DNA of 64,000 bases from Paenibacillus lutrae (GTDB lineage Bacteria; Bacillota; Bacilli; Paenibacillales; NBRC-103111): positions 1 through 64,000 of the forward strand of contig NZ_RHLK01000011.1 in assembly GCF_009757775.1 (NCBI RefSeq). The letters run 5' to 3'. The translations under genes were made by a program, and so were the position numbers. The notes under the pieces were generated by a model that was not told the DNA's origin, did not search any database, and saw only the letters and a program-made list of their open reading frames with translations. This document shows positions 19,251 through 27,937 of the stretch, piece after piece; position 1 is the first letter of the stretch, and every line of letters begins with the position of its first letter.

Positions 19251-19285
19251 GCTGTAAGCGTATTAATGAATACGCAAAGCACAGC
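19251..19285 (+). promoter_or_regulatory. inverted repeat in the PRPP synthetase leader
   Basis: GCGTATT (19258-19264) and AATACGC (19269-19275) form a perfect 7-bp stem with a 4-nt loop, enclosed by GCTGT (19251-19255) and ACAGC (19281-19285). The lack of a T run argues against a simple terminator. It could be an operator or an mRNA leader structure. Confidence 0.5.
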
Positions 19286-19358
19286 GGTATAATAAAGAAA
19301 TTGATCAGATTGACCCTGTGTACGATCCCAATTTATCAAAAACATATCGGAGGTAACC

Positions 19359-20306
19359 ATGGATTCCAACATTAAAATTTTCTCCGGCTCTTCAAACCCG
19401 AAGCTGGCACAGCAAATATGCGACGAGCTGCACGTACCGCTTGGTAAAATCAAGCTGTCCCGGTTTAAAAGCGGGGAAATTTATTGTTTGTATGAAGAAG
19501 GTGTACGTAACTGCGATGTATTCCTGGTGCAAACCTTCTCTCATCCAATCAACGAGCATCTGATGGAATTGCTGGTAATGATGGATGCGGCCAAGCGTGC
19601 ATCTGCACGTACGATTAACTTGGTTCTGCCTTACTATGGTTACTCCCGTCAAGAGAGAAAAGCTGCTCCCCGTGAGCCGATTTCTGCGAAACTTGTCGCG
19701 GATCTCGTTGGAGCTGCAGGAGCTGACCGCCTTATTACGATTGACCTGCACGCGCCGGCTATCCAAGGCTTCTTCGATATTCCGGTTGACCATTTGACGG
19801 CTCTGGATTTAATCAGTGATTACATCACGAAGAAGAATATCGTAGATCCGGTCATTGTATCTCCCGATGCGGGACGAGCTACAACTGCAGAAAGACTTGC
19901 GAATATTCTGGATGCCCCGTTCGCTATGATGTTCAAGAAGCGCCCGGCTCATAACGAAGCGGTCATTACTCATGTTATCGGAGATGTGGAAGGCCGTACG
20001 CCGATCATTATCGAAGATCTCATTGATACCGGAACGACTATTGTCAACGTAGTAGAAGGACTCAAGGAACGCGGAGCTAACGATATTTATGTATGTGCCA
20101 CACATGCCGTGTTCTCCGGACCTGCCCTGCAGCGGCTTGATCACCCGAATATTCGCGAAGTTGTTATTACGGATTCCCTTGCGATTCCGGAAGAACATCC
20201 GGAGCGGTTTAAAGTCTTGTCCGTGGCTCCGCTGCTTTCGCATGCGATCCGTATCGTAAGTGACGGCGGCTCTCTATCCTCGCTGTTTAAGTACGGCGGC
20301 GTTTAA
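19359..20306 (+). CDS. prs: ribose-phosphate pyrophosphokinase (PRPP synthetase), divergent form
   Basis: A 315-residue class I-like PRPP synthetase that would make PRPP from ribose 5-phosphate and ATP. Clear family landmarks are SGSSNPKLAQ at the start, YYGYSRQERK (about residue 92; usual form YYGYARQDRK), DLHAPAIQGFFDIPVDHL, and the PRPP loop IIEDLIDTGTT (about 217; usual form has DDMIDTAGT). The changes suggest a paralogue rather than the housekeeping copy that normally lies next to glmU. It sits directly downstream of the his operon, whose first enzyme uses PRPP. CGGAGG precedes the ATG. Confidence 0.85.
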   Translation: MDSNIKIFSGSSNPKLAQQICDELHVPLGKIKLSRFKSGEIYCLYEEGVRNCDVFLVQTFSHPINEHLMELLVMMDAAKRASARTINLVLPYYGYSRQERKAAPREPISAKLVADLVGAAGADRLITIDLHAPAIQGFFDIPVDHLTALDLISDYITKKNIVDPVIVSPDAGRATTAERLANILDAPFAMMFKKRPAHNEAVITHVIGDVEGRTPIIIEDLIDTGTTIVNVVEGLKERGANDIYVCATHAVFSGPALQRLDHPNIREVVITDSLAIPEEHPERFKVLSVAPLLSHAIRIVSDGGSLSSLFKYGGV

Positions 20307-20333
20307 AACGTGTTTTTGAAACCTCGGGGACTA

Positions 20334-20342
20334 TGCTATACT
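20334..20342 (+). promoter_or_regulatory. extended -10 promoter of the TPR gene
   Basis: TGCTATACT fits the extended -10 pattern. TTTGAA lies 16 nt upstream of TATACT as a weak -35. The start codon is at 20381. Confidence 0.45.
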
Positions 20343-20380
20343 GGATCATATGATCTTAAAGTACCGGAGGTGCCTACTTC

Positions 20381-22132
20381 ATGGAAAAGAAAAAGCGTGT
20401 CTCCGTAAAGCCGGAACCAAAAATAATTCCTATCAGCATGGATGCCACGTTCTTTTTCGAAAGAGCGGTTCAATCGCTCGATCGTTTCCATTATGATAAG
20501 GCGTTAAAATACTTTCGGCGTGCGGTAGAATATGAACAAGATAACCCGGTCAACCATTGTAATCTGGCAGGCGTTCTGTCGGAACTTGGCAAATACGAGG
20601 AATCTAACGAGATCCTGAAAGAAGTTCTGGATCGGATTGATTCCTCTATGACCGAGTGTTATTTCTATATGGCTAACAATTACGCCAATATGGATCGACA
20701 TGAACTGGCGGAGGAAGCGCTTGTTCAATATTTAGAGAATGATTCCAATGGCCAATATTTAGAAGAAGCCGAAGAAATGCTCGATTTCCTCAGCTATGAA
20801 CTGGAACGCCCGACTAAGCTGAAGACGATAAAATCCCGGGAGGGATTGTACGAGCACGACCAGGCACGACTGCTGCTGGAAGAAGGCAAATTCGCGGAAG
20901 CGGTTCGCCTTTTGGAGCAGATCGTCGAGGAACACGGTGAATTTTTAGCGGCGCGCAACAATTTGGCGTTGGCCTATTACTACACAGGTCATTTTCAGAA
21001 GTCGCTGGAAGCGATTCTGGAAGTGCTGGATATAGATCCCGGCAATCTTCATGCCTTGTGCAATCTGGCCATTTTCTACCAACACCTGGGGCGTAAGGAA
21101 GAGCTCGCGGAACTGTCCGTAACCCTTCGCAAGACTTTTCCGTTCCAACAAGAACATGTCTTTAAGCTGGCTACGACAATGGGGATTCTTGGCGACCATG
21201 AGAAAGCGTATCAGCTTTTTAGACGTCTTCACAAGACCAGCGAGACGTCTCTTGATCCATGCCTGTATCACTACGCGGCCGTGGCTGCTTGCAATATCGG
21301 AAGATTTCATGAGGCCAGAAGTTTCTGGAAACAGGTGGATAAGCTTGATCCGGGTTCGGACATCGCCAGATTCTATCTGGAACAGTTGAACCGGCGCTCG
21401 GACGACCGTCCAATGTCGCTGAGTTATCACTATCATCTGCCTTTTGAAGAGCAGTTCCGTCAGCTGGAGCAGTCTCCTGAATCCATTCCGGATCAGATAG
21501 CCAAAGATCCTCTTGTCAGGAGTTCATTCTTCTGGGCACTCCGCCATGGAGATGTCGAAACGAAGCTTCAAGTTCTGCAGACATTCGGACACATTGGCGA
21601 TAATGAAGTAAAAGAAGCGCTGTCCGAATTTATCGCAGATCCTAAAGAAGACGATTACCTGAAGAAGGTTGCCTTGTTCGTCCTGCGCAGTATTGGTGTA
21701 GAGGAACCGCTGGAGGCGCATTTGGATGGCGGGTTAAAGACGATTCAGAGCACGGTTCATACAACGGATCTCCCCAAATGGGAGCCGAAATGGCAAGTTG
21801 TAATGGAAACCGCTCACCGTCAAATGCACCAGCGTTATGATATGATTCAGCAGCATGACCTGCAGACGCTGTGGGTAGAATATTTGAGCCGGGTTTATCC
21901 GAGTGTTCCGCGTATTACCAAAGTGGAGGGCTGGTCGGCCGCGCTTGAATATCTTGTTGCCAAAATGCACCGCCGGTCCGTTTCCTATCATGAGGTGGCC
22001 AGCCGCTATCATACCACTGTGTCTACAGTGAGTAAGAACGTAAAGCTTATTGATGAAGCATGCGGTTTGAAAGAGAAAATGGACGCCATTCTTCCGAAGT
22101 TTTGGAGTGCGGATAACAAGGGCAGTGAGTAA
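20381..22132 (+). CDS. tetratricopeptide-repeat protein (YvcD-like position)
   Basis: A 583-residue soluble protein. TPR-type helical pairs fill the first ~320 residues (for example YDKALKYFRRAVEYEQDNP, FAEAVRLLEQIVEEHGEF and FQKSLEAILEVLDIDPGN). The C-terminal ~100 residues contain HEVASRYHTTVSTVSKNVKL, which reads like a helix-turn-helix segment. There is no signal peptide or membrane segment. Bacillus subtilis has the TPR protein YvcD at the same place, between hisI and trxB. The partner and function are unknown. CGGAGG lies upstream of the start. Confidence 0.75.
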   Translation: MEKKKRVSVKPEPKIIPISMDATFFFERAVQSLDRFHYDKALKYFRRAVEYEQDNPVNHCNLAGVLSELGKYEESNEILKEVLDRIDSSMTECYFYMANNYANMDRHELAEEALVQYLENDSNGQYLEEAEEMLDFLSYELERPTKLKTIKSREGLYEHDQARLLLEEGKFAEAVRLLEQIVEEHGEFLAARNNLALAYYYTGHFQKSLEAILEVLDIDPGNLHALCNLAIFYQHLGRKEELAELSVTLRKTFPFQQEHVFKLATTMGILGDHEKAYQLFRRLHKTSETSLDPCLYHYAAVAACNIGRFHEARSFWKQVDKLDPGSDIARFYLEQLNRRSDDRPMSLSYHYHLPFEEQFRQLEQSPESIPDQIAKDPLVRSSFFWALRHGDVETKLQVLQTFGHIGDNEVKEALSEFIADPKEDDYLKKVALFVLRSIGVEEPLEAHLDGGLKTIQSTVHTTDLPKWEPKWQVVMETAHRQMHQRYDMIQQHDLQTLWVEYLSRVYPSVPRITKVEGWSAALEYLVAKMHRRSVSYHEVASRYHTTVSTVSKNVKLIDEACGLKEKMDAILPKFWSADNKGSE

Positions 22133-22137
22133 CTAAC

Positions 22138-22166
22138 TTGCATACAAGAATGATTTTAATTAGAAT
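22138..22166 (+). promoter_or_regulatory. probable trxB promoter
   Basis: TTGCAT (22138-22143), a 17-nt spacer and TAGAAT (22161-22166) lie 110 nt upstream of trxB. Confidence 0.5.
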
Positions 22167-22275
22167 TATTTTAAATAGAGAGTGATTGCAGTAAAATAGA
22201 ATCCGGGCCATTCTGCAAGCTGTTGGCATACTACGTCTTTGCAGAGTGACTCATTTGAAGGAGGAGAGGTCGTTT

Positions 22276-23223
22276 ATGTATAAAACAATCGTTGTGGGAA
22301 CCGGTCCTGCCGGTTTAACGGCTGCCATCTACCTGGCACGCGCTAATCTCAATCCATTGGTTATCGAAGGACCTGAACCCGGCGGGCAGTTAACCACAAC
22401 TACCGAAGTCGAGAACTTCCCGGGCTTCCCTGAAGGAATCATGGGACCGGAACTTATGGATAATATGCGCAAGCAGGCCGAGCGTTTCGGCGCTGAGTTT
22501 AAAACCGGATGGGTGAATAGCGTTGACATGTCTAAGCGTCCGTTTAAACTGTCTGTAGAAGGCATGGGAGAGATCGAGGCGGAATCGTTAATCATTTCCA
22601 CCGGCGCCTCCGCTAAGCTGCTGGGCATCGAGAGCGAGCGCGAGAACATCGGCCGCGGCGTAAGCACATGCGCAACCTGCGACGGGTTCTTCTTCCGCGG
22701 GAAGAAGATCATTGTCGTAGGCGGCGGAGACTCGGCTATGGAAGAAGCGAACTTCCTGACGCGTTTCGCATCAGAAGTTAAGTTGGTTCACCGCAGAAAC
22801 GAGCTCCGCGCTTCCAAGATTATGCAGGATCGTGCGCGTGAGAATGAGAAAATCACTTGGAACCTGAATGCCACTCCGCTTGGAGTTGTAGCAGGCGACA
22901 AAGGTGTTACCGGCCTTAAAGTGCGTAACAATGAAACAGGAGCTGAAGAAGTACTGGAGACCGATGGCATCTTCGTAGCGATCGGACATACACCTAACAC
23001 AGCTTTCCTGGGAGGTCAGATTACGACCGACGAAACGGGCTATATTCTCGTGAAACCGGGTACGACTGAAACCAACATTCCGGGTGTATTCGCTTGCGGG
23101 GATGTACAAGACTTGAAATACCGCCAGGCGATTACAGCTGCCGGAAGCGGATGTATGGCTGCTTTGGACTGTGAGAAATTCCTGGATGGACATATGGTTC
23201 ATGACTGGAGCAAATCCTTATAA
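22276..23223 (+). CDS. trxB: thioredoxin-disulfide reductase
   Basis: A 315-residue FAD/NADPH enzyme that reduces thioredoxin. It has the FAD motif GTGPAGLTAA (about 8-17), the redox-active CATC (about 132-135), the NADPH-binding GGGDSAMEEA and the C-terminal GVFACGDVQD. GGAGGAGAGG supports the ATG at 22276 over the in-frame ATG at 22246. It has its own promoter and terminator. Confidence 0.95.
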   Translation: MYKTIVVGTGPAGLTAAIYLARANLNPLVIEGPEPGGQLTTTTEVENFPGFPEGIMGPELMDNMRKQAERFGAEFKTGWVNSVDMSKRPFKLSVEGMGEIEAESLIISTGASAKLLGIESERENIGRGVSTCATCDGFFFRGKKIIVVGGGDSAMEEANFLTRFASEVKLVHRRNELRASKIMQDRARENEKITWNLNATPLGVVAGDKGVTGLKVRNNETGAEEVLETDGIFVAIGHTPNTAFLGGQITTDETGYILVKPGTTETNIPGVFACGDVQDLKYRQAITAAGSGCMAALDCEKFLDGHMVHDWSKSL

Positions 23224-23250
23224 TTTAGAATTTCACCAACCTATGAGAAG

Positions 23251-23284
23251 ACGTGGAACGGCTCAGAACCCTCCACGTTTTTTC
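23251..23284 (+). terminator. trxB terminator
   Basis: ACGTGGA (23251-23257) pairs with TCCACGT (23272-23278), followed by a T6 run. Confidence 0.8.
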
Positions 23285-23296
23285 AATTTGCGATCC

Positions 23297-23325
23297 TTGA
23301 CCTTCCTAAATCCTTGGCTTATAGT
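23297..23325 (+). promoter_or_regulatory. glcK-rapZ-yvcK-whiA promoter
   Basis: TTGACC (23297-23302), a 17-nt spacer and TATAGT (23320-23325) lie 69 nt upstream of the glucokinase start and just after the trxB terminator. Confidence 0.65.
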
Positions 23326-23393
23326 GGGTACAGGAGCCGCACGAAGTAGTGCGAGACCGGAAATAATTTAACTCTTCACTGAGGTGACATTGC

Positions 23394-24341
23394 ATGACAC
23401 AACGGATTTATGTCGGAGTGGATTTAGGGGGCACCAGTATCAAGGTAGGCCTCTGCGACGAAGAAGGTAAGCTGGTTCAGACATTTGAAGGCCCAACCGG
23501 TACCGAACATGGTCCTGACTATGTGCTTGATCGTATTGAAGAATACGTCCGTAAGCTGGTTAGCGATTCGGCGTATGAATGGGAGCAAGTAGCGGGAATA
23601 GGTGCGGGGATAGCCGGATTCTTGGATATCCCGAACGGATTTGTAGAATTGTCTCCAAATCTGGGCTGGCGTAACGTCGCAGTCAAGAAAACCCTAGAAG
23701 AAAAGCTCGGCAAAACCGTCACGATAGATAACGACGCTAACGTCGCGGCGCTTGGAGAAGCATGGGGCGGTGCAGGCCGGGGGATTGCGAACCTTGTCTG
23801 TTACACACTTGGAACCGGTGTCGGCGGAGGCATTATTATAAACGGCAAGATTTATCAAGGTTACAACGGAATGGCCGGTGAGTTAGGCCATATGTCGGTT
23901 GTGCCGGATGTCGAAGCGATCGCTTGCAACTGCGGACAGACAGGGTGTCTGGAGACCGTTTCTTCAGCCACGGGTATTGTAAGAATGGGCAATGACGCTA
24001 AGGAACGAGGAGACCGTACCAGTCTAGCTCTGATTGATACAATCACAGCCAAAGATGTGTTTGATGCGGCTAAAGCCGGAGACGAAGTGTCCACCCGGAT
24101 TGTTAACCGCGCCGCATTTTATATCGGGAAGTCTATGGCTGCTGTCGCCATTACGGTTAATCCTCAGCGCTTTATTCTCGGCGGGGGCGTTTCGAGAGCC
24201 GGAGAGATTCTATTTAATCCGATTCGTGAAACGTTCCATAAATTAGCGCCTGAACGTGCGTATAGCGGTGTTGAGGTGGTCCCGGCCACTCTGGGCAATG
24301 ATGCCGGTGTTGTAGGTGCGGCGGGCTTGAACTTGCGCTAG
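23394..24341 (+). CDS. glcK: glucokinase, ROK family
   Basis: A 315-residue sugar kinase. The phosphate loop is DLGGTSIKVG (about 9-18), the catalytic segment DNDANVAALGEAWGG, then GTGVGGGIIING. The ROK zinc motif CNCGQTGCLE is intact. It phosphorylates glucose at C6 for entry into glycolysis. The start follows TGAGGTGAC. It is the first gene of a probable operon with rapZ, yvcK and whiA; glucokinase at this position is a local difference from the Bacillus subtilis order. Confidence 0.9.
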   Translation: MTQRIYVGVDLGGTSIKVGLCDEEGKLVQTFEGPTGTEHGPDYVLDRIEEYVRKLVSDSAYEWEQVAGIGAGIAGFLDIPNGFVELSPNLGWRNVAVKKTLEEKLGKTVTIDNDANVAALGEAWGGAGRGIANLVCYTLGTGVGGGIIINGKIYQGYNGMAGELGHMSVVPDVEAIACNCGQTGCLETVSSATGIVRMGNDAKERGDRTSLALIDTITAKDVFDAAKAGDEVSTRIVNRAAFYIGKSMAAVAITVNPQRFILGGGVSRAGEILFNPIRETFHKLAPERAYSGVEVVPATLGNDAGVVGAAGLNLR

Positions 24342-24407
24342 ATCTTTGGTCCGATACGGCTTCCGCCCTACAGGGTACCCCTAAAACGGATGAGGGAAGG
24401 TGAACTC

Positions 24408-25295
24408 ATGGAAGAAAGCAATGCGGCTGCCAAGCTTGTGATTATTACCGGGATGTCGGGCGCAGGCAAAACGATCGCTGTACAAAGCCTCGAAGATCTC
24501 GGGTTTTTCTGCGTGGACAACTTGCCTCCGGTGCTCATTCCCAAATTTGCAGAGTTAATTGAGCAATCTCATGGTAAAATCGGCAAAGTAGCACTTGTAA
24601 TTGATCTTCGGGGCCGTGAGTTTTTTACGGCGCTGCAGGAATCGCTGCGTTCGATCAAAGAAGATTATACGTTGACCTATGAGATTCTGTTTCTTGATGC
24701 AACAGACTCCACACTCGTTCAACGTTACAAAGAGAGCCGGCGTCGTCATCCGCTTGCTCCGAACGATGCTCCGCTTGAAGGTATTCTTATGGAGCGGAAG
24801 CTGCTGGAAGAATTGAAGGGGCTTGCTTCGCAGGTAATTGACACCAGCACCATCAAACCGGTTCAGCTTAAACAAAAAATTGCTTCACGGTTCACCAATC
24901 TGGAACGTGACAGCATATCTATAAATGTCATCTCTTTTGGATTTAAGTATGGCATTCCCATTGATGCCGATCTGATTTTTGATGTACGTTTTCTTCCTAA
25001 TCCGCATTATATAGATACGCTCAGACCTCACACAGGCCAGGATGGGGAAGTCTATGATTATGTGATGAAGTGGAATGAAACGCAGGAGTTTCTGGCTAAA
25101 TTGCTGGATATGCTTCATTTTCTTGTTCCCCAATACAAAAAAGAAGGCAAAAGCCAAGTTGTTGTGGGCATCGGTTGTACGGGCGGTAAGCATCGGTCCG
25201 TAGCTATTGCAGAGTATTTGGGCAAAGTTATGGGAAATAGCGAGACAGAATTCGTCAGAGTCAATCATCGAGATGCGGAACGCGACCGACCATAA
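24408..25295 (+). CDS. rapZ: RapZ/YvcJ-family nucleotide-binding protein
   Basis: A 295-residue P-loop protein. Walker A is GMSGAGKT near residue 20, followed by the conserved FFCVDNLPP and FLDATD segments, and the C-terminal [19 protein letters not shown] binds nucleotide or RNA in the family. In Enterobacteria RapZ adapts RNase E to GlmZ RNA. In Bacillus YvcJ affects competence and hydrolyses nucleotides, so the exact role in this organism is not given by sequence. GGGAAGGTG supports the ATG at 24408. Confidence 0.92.
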   Translation: MEESNAAAKLVIITGMSGAGKTIAVQSLEDLGFFCVDNLPPVLIPKFAELIEQSHGKIGKVALVIDLRGREFFTALQESLRSIKEDYTLTYEILFLDATDSTLVQRYKESRRRHPLAPNDAPLEGILMERKLLEELKGLASQVIDTSTIKPVQLKQKIASRFTNLERDSISINVISFGFKYGIPIDADLIFDVRFLPNPHYIDTLRPHTGQDGEVYDYVMKWNETQEFLAKLLDMLHFLVPQYKKEGKSQVVVGIGCTGGKHRSVAIAEYLGKVMGNSETEFVRVNHRDAERDRP

Positions 25296-25307
25296 GAGGG
25301 TGAAACG

Positions 25308-26294
25308 ATGTCTAAAGTATACTCCCCTGCTGACATTCCGCGGATTGTCGTCATTGGAGGCGGAACAGGTCTGTCTGTCATGCTGCGCGGGCTTAAACAG
25401 AAGCCTCTGGACATAACGGCTATTGTTACGGTGGCGGATGACGGCGGGAGCTCCGGGATTCTAAGATCGGAGCTTCATATACCTCCTCCGGGCGACATCC
25501 GCAATGTGCTTACGGCGCTTGCGGATGTCGAGCCGCTGCTTTCCGAGATGCTGCAGTACCGGTTCTCGGCTGGCACCGGACTCGCCGGCCACAGTCTGGG
25601 CAATTTGATTCTCGCGGCGATGAAAGACATTACCGGCGACTTCGTTACCGGTATACGCGAGATGAGCCGCGTGTTCGCCGTCCGTGGGCGGGTGCTTCCC
25701 GCTTCCAGGCAGGCGTTCTCCCTGAAAGCGATCATGGAGGACGGCTCCGTTGTGGAAGGCGAATCGAAGATTCCCAAGGCAGGTGGAAAAATCCACCGGG
25801 TTCTGCTTGAGCCCTCGGACGTTACTCCTCTTGAAGAAGCGATCGAAGCGATCCAGGAGGCTGATGCGATTCTGTGCGGGCCTGGCAGCTTGTACACCAG
25901 CATACTGCCGAACCTGCTGGTACCGGGAATTGCAGAAGAAATTTTGAAATCAAACGCTGTCAAAATGTTTATTTGTAACGTGATGACCCAGCCCGGAGAA
26001 ACGGACGGTTACTCTGTAGGGGACCATTTGGCCGCTGTACACGAGCATCTGGGCCATCACCTGTTCGATTATGTCATTGTAAATAACGGGGAGATCCCTC
26101 CCCAGGTACAGAACAAGTACGCCGAGAAGGGTGCCAAGGCCGTCCACCTGGACCTTGACGAAGTGACGAAGCGGGGTTATCACGTCATTGCCGACAAGCT
26201 GGTACTGTTCCGGACCTATCTGCGTCACGATGCGGATAAATTAAGCGAGCATATTTACCAGATCGTAGAAAGCTGGATGCTCAGGAAGAGGTGA
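25308..26294 (+). CDS. yvcK: YvcK-family gluconeogenesis/cell-shape factor
   Basis: A 328-residue CofD-like protein. It has VIGGGTGLSVMLRGL, VTVADDGGSSG and GDIRNVL near the N-terminus, and LCGPGSLYTSILPNLLVPGI in the second half. YvcK binds UDP-sugars and is needed for growth on gluconeogenic substrates and for normal cell shape. AGAGGGTGA precedes the ATG. It lies between rapZ and whiA, the conserved order in Firmicutes. Confidence 0.93.
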   Translation: MSKVYSPADIPRIVVIGGGTGLSVMLRGLKQKPLDITAIVTVADDGGSSGILRSELHIPPPGDIRNVLTALADVEPLLSEMLQYRFSAGTGLAGHSLGNLILAAMKDITGDFVTGIREMSRVFAVRGRVLPASRQAFSLKAIMEDGSVVEGESKIPKAGGKIHRVLLEPSDVTPLEEAIEAIQEADAILCGPGSLYTSILPNLLVPGIAEEILKSNAVKMFICNVMTQPGETDGYSVGDHLAAVHEHLGHHLFDYVIVNNGEIPPQVQNKYAEKGAKAVHLDLDEVTKRGYHVIADKLVLFRTYLRHDADKLSEHIYQIVESWMLRKR

Positions 26295-26300
26295 GTCCCC

Positions 26301-27242
26301 ATGTCTTTTGCGGCGCAGACCAAGAAAGAATTAACGTTAATCGAAGCGGATGACTGTTGTGAGAAAGCAGAGCTGTCGGCGCTTATCCGGATGAATGGCT
26401 CTGTACAGCTTACCAATCAGCGTGTTGTTCTCGATATTTCGACGGAAAACGCCGCGATTGCCAGGAGGATTTACTCGCTTCTTAAGAAGCGGTACAAAAT
26501 TCATATGGAACTTCTCGTGCGTAAGAAGATGCGGCTGAAGAAGAATAACGTCTATATCGTCCGGGTTCCGAATCAGGTCCAAGAGATGCTTCAGGATCTT
26601 CATATTGTGTTCGAAGGATTCCAGTTCACCCCCGGGATCGACAAGAGTATCGTGAAGTCGAACTGCTGCCGGAGAGCTTATCTGAGGGGTGCGTTTCTTG
26701 CGGGAGGTTCCGTAAACAATCCGGAAGGTTCCTCCTATCACCTTGAGATTGCTTCCATGTATCAGGAGCATTGCGAGGCTCTCTGCCAGCTGGCTAACCG
26801 CTTTGAGCTTAATGCCAGATGTATAGAGCGCAAGAAGGGCTTCGTTTTCTATATCAAGGAAGGCGAGAGAATTATTGAATTCCTGAGCATAATCGGCGCC
26901 CATCAGGCACTGCTCCGTTTTGAAGATGTGCGGATTATGAAGGACATGCGTAACTCAGTGAACCGGATCGTGAATTGCGAGACGGCCAATTTGAACAAAA
27001 CGATCGGTGCTGCGGTAAGACAAATCGACAATATCCGGCTCCTCGAGAGAGAAATTGGTCTTGAAAGCTTGCCCGACAAGCTCCGGGAAGTTGCTGAAAT
27101 TCGCCTGAAGCACCCGGACCTGAACCTCAAAGAGGTTGGAGATATGCTGCGCGGCAGCGTCAGTAAATCTGGCGTGAATCACCGCCTCCGTAAAATCGAC
27201 GAAATGGCCGAGAAGATACGTAATGGAGCGCCAGCCAGATAA
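26301..27242 (+). CDS. whiA: sporulation/cell-division regulator WhiA
   Basis: A 313-residue protein with a degenerate LAGLIDADG-type N-terminal fold ([20 protein letters not shown] region). Its C-terminal helix-turn-helix contains [17 protein letters not shown], then [20 protein letters not shown]. In Bacillus WhiA influences cell division and chromosome segregation; in Actinobacteria it controls sporulation. GAAGAGGTGAG overlaps the yvcK stop region and gives tight coupling. Confidence 0.93.
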   Translation: MSFAAQTKKELTLIEADDCCEKAELSALIRMNGSVQLTNQRVVLDISTENAAIARRIYSLLKKRYKIHMELLVRKKMRLKKNNVYIVRVPNQVQEMLQDLHIVFEGFQFTPGIDKSIVKSNCCRRAYLRGAFLAGGSVNNPEGSSYHLEIASMYQEHCEALCQLANRFELNARCIERKKGFVFYIKEGERIIEFLSIIGAHQALLRFEDVRIMKDMRNSVNRIVNCETANLNKTIGAAVRQIDNIRLLEREIGLESLPDKLREVAEIRLKHPDLNLKEVGDMLRGSVSKSGVNHRLRKIDEMAEKIRNGAPAR

Positions 27243-27287
27243 CAATGGGCCTTAGGAACTTTTTTCTAGAGTATTTCGTTCTAAAAT

Positions 27288-27296
27288 GGTATAATC
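27288..27296 (+). promoter_or_regulatory. extended -10 promoter of the HPr gene
   Basis: TGGTATAAT (27288-27296) is a perfect extended -10. The leader to the ATG at 27516 is about 210 nt long, and I see no gene or known riboswitch in it. Confidence 0.55.
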
Positions 27297-27515
27297 TAAA
27301 GCAGAATACACATTTTACGGCTTTCGCGGTATTTCATAGACAAGCGCCGCCGGACGCAAGATCCCCAGTTTCGTTGGCCTTCTATACAGATATGAATAGA
27401 ATCATCATGCCTGATGCCTAACCGACATAAAGTTTACCGTAAGGGGAACCTCCGAGCGATTATGCCGGGGATGCTGTATATACTGCAAATTAAGAACGTA
27501 GGGGGAATCCATTCC

Positions 27516-27785
27516 ATGTCGAGACGCCCAGTAGTGGTGAAGTTGAAAACAGGTCTTCACGCCAGACCCGCTGCTTTGTTTGTACAAGAAGCGAATAAAT
27601 TTTCGTCCGAGATTTTCGTAGAAAAGGATGAAAAGAAGGTTAATGCTAAGAGTATCATGGGCATTATGAGTTTGGCGATCAGTACTGGAACTGAAGTTTA
27701 CATAAGCGCAGAAGGTTCGGATGCAGAACAGGCTGTAAACGCTTTAGTATCTCTAGTCAGCAAAGAAGAACTCGAAAATCAATAA
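27516..27785 (+). CDS. ptsH: HPr-family phosphocarrier protein
   Basis: An 89-residue protein with KTGLHARPAALFV, which contains the phosphoryl-accepting His15 used by enzyme I, and NAKSIMGIMSL, which contains Ser46, the HprK target. Bacillus subtilis encodes Crh (His15 replaced) at this location after whiA. Here the histidine is kept, so the protein can act as a true HPr in both PTS transfer and CcpA signalling. GGGGGAATC precedes the ATG. It is followed by a terminator. The symbol ptsH is by sequence type; a second HPr may exist elsewhere. Confidence 0.88.
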   Translation: MSRRPVVVKLKTGLHARPAALFVQEANKFSSEIFVEKDEKKVNAKSIMGIMSLAISTGTEVYISAEGSDAEQAVNALVSLVSKEELENQ

Positions 27786-27792
27786 GGCCTGC

Positions 27793-27817
27793 AGCTTCCT
27801 GACAAGGGAGCTTTTTT
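27793..27817 (+). terminator. HPr gene terminator
   Basis: AGCTTCCT (27793-27800) pairs with AGGGAGCT (27805-27812, one G-T pair), followed by T6. Confidence 0.85.
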
Positions 27818-27937
27818 ATTTTGGCACGATAAGAAACCTTTTCCAATCCAAAAGCGTCTAAAGAAATGGGCGAATGATCGGAAAAGGTTATTTGTCATGT
27901 CTTTTTATAGAAAAAAGCACGGAAAAGGAGTAGGAGA

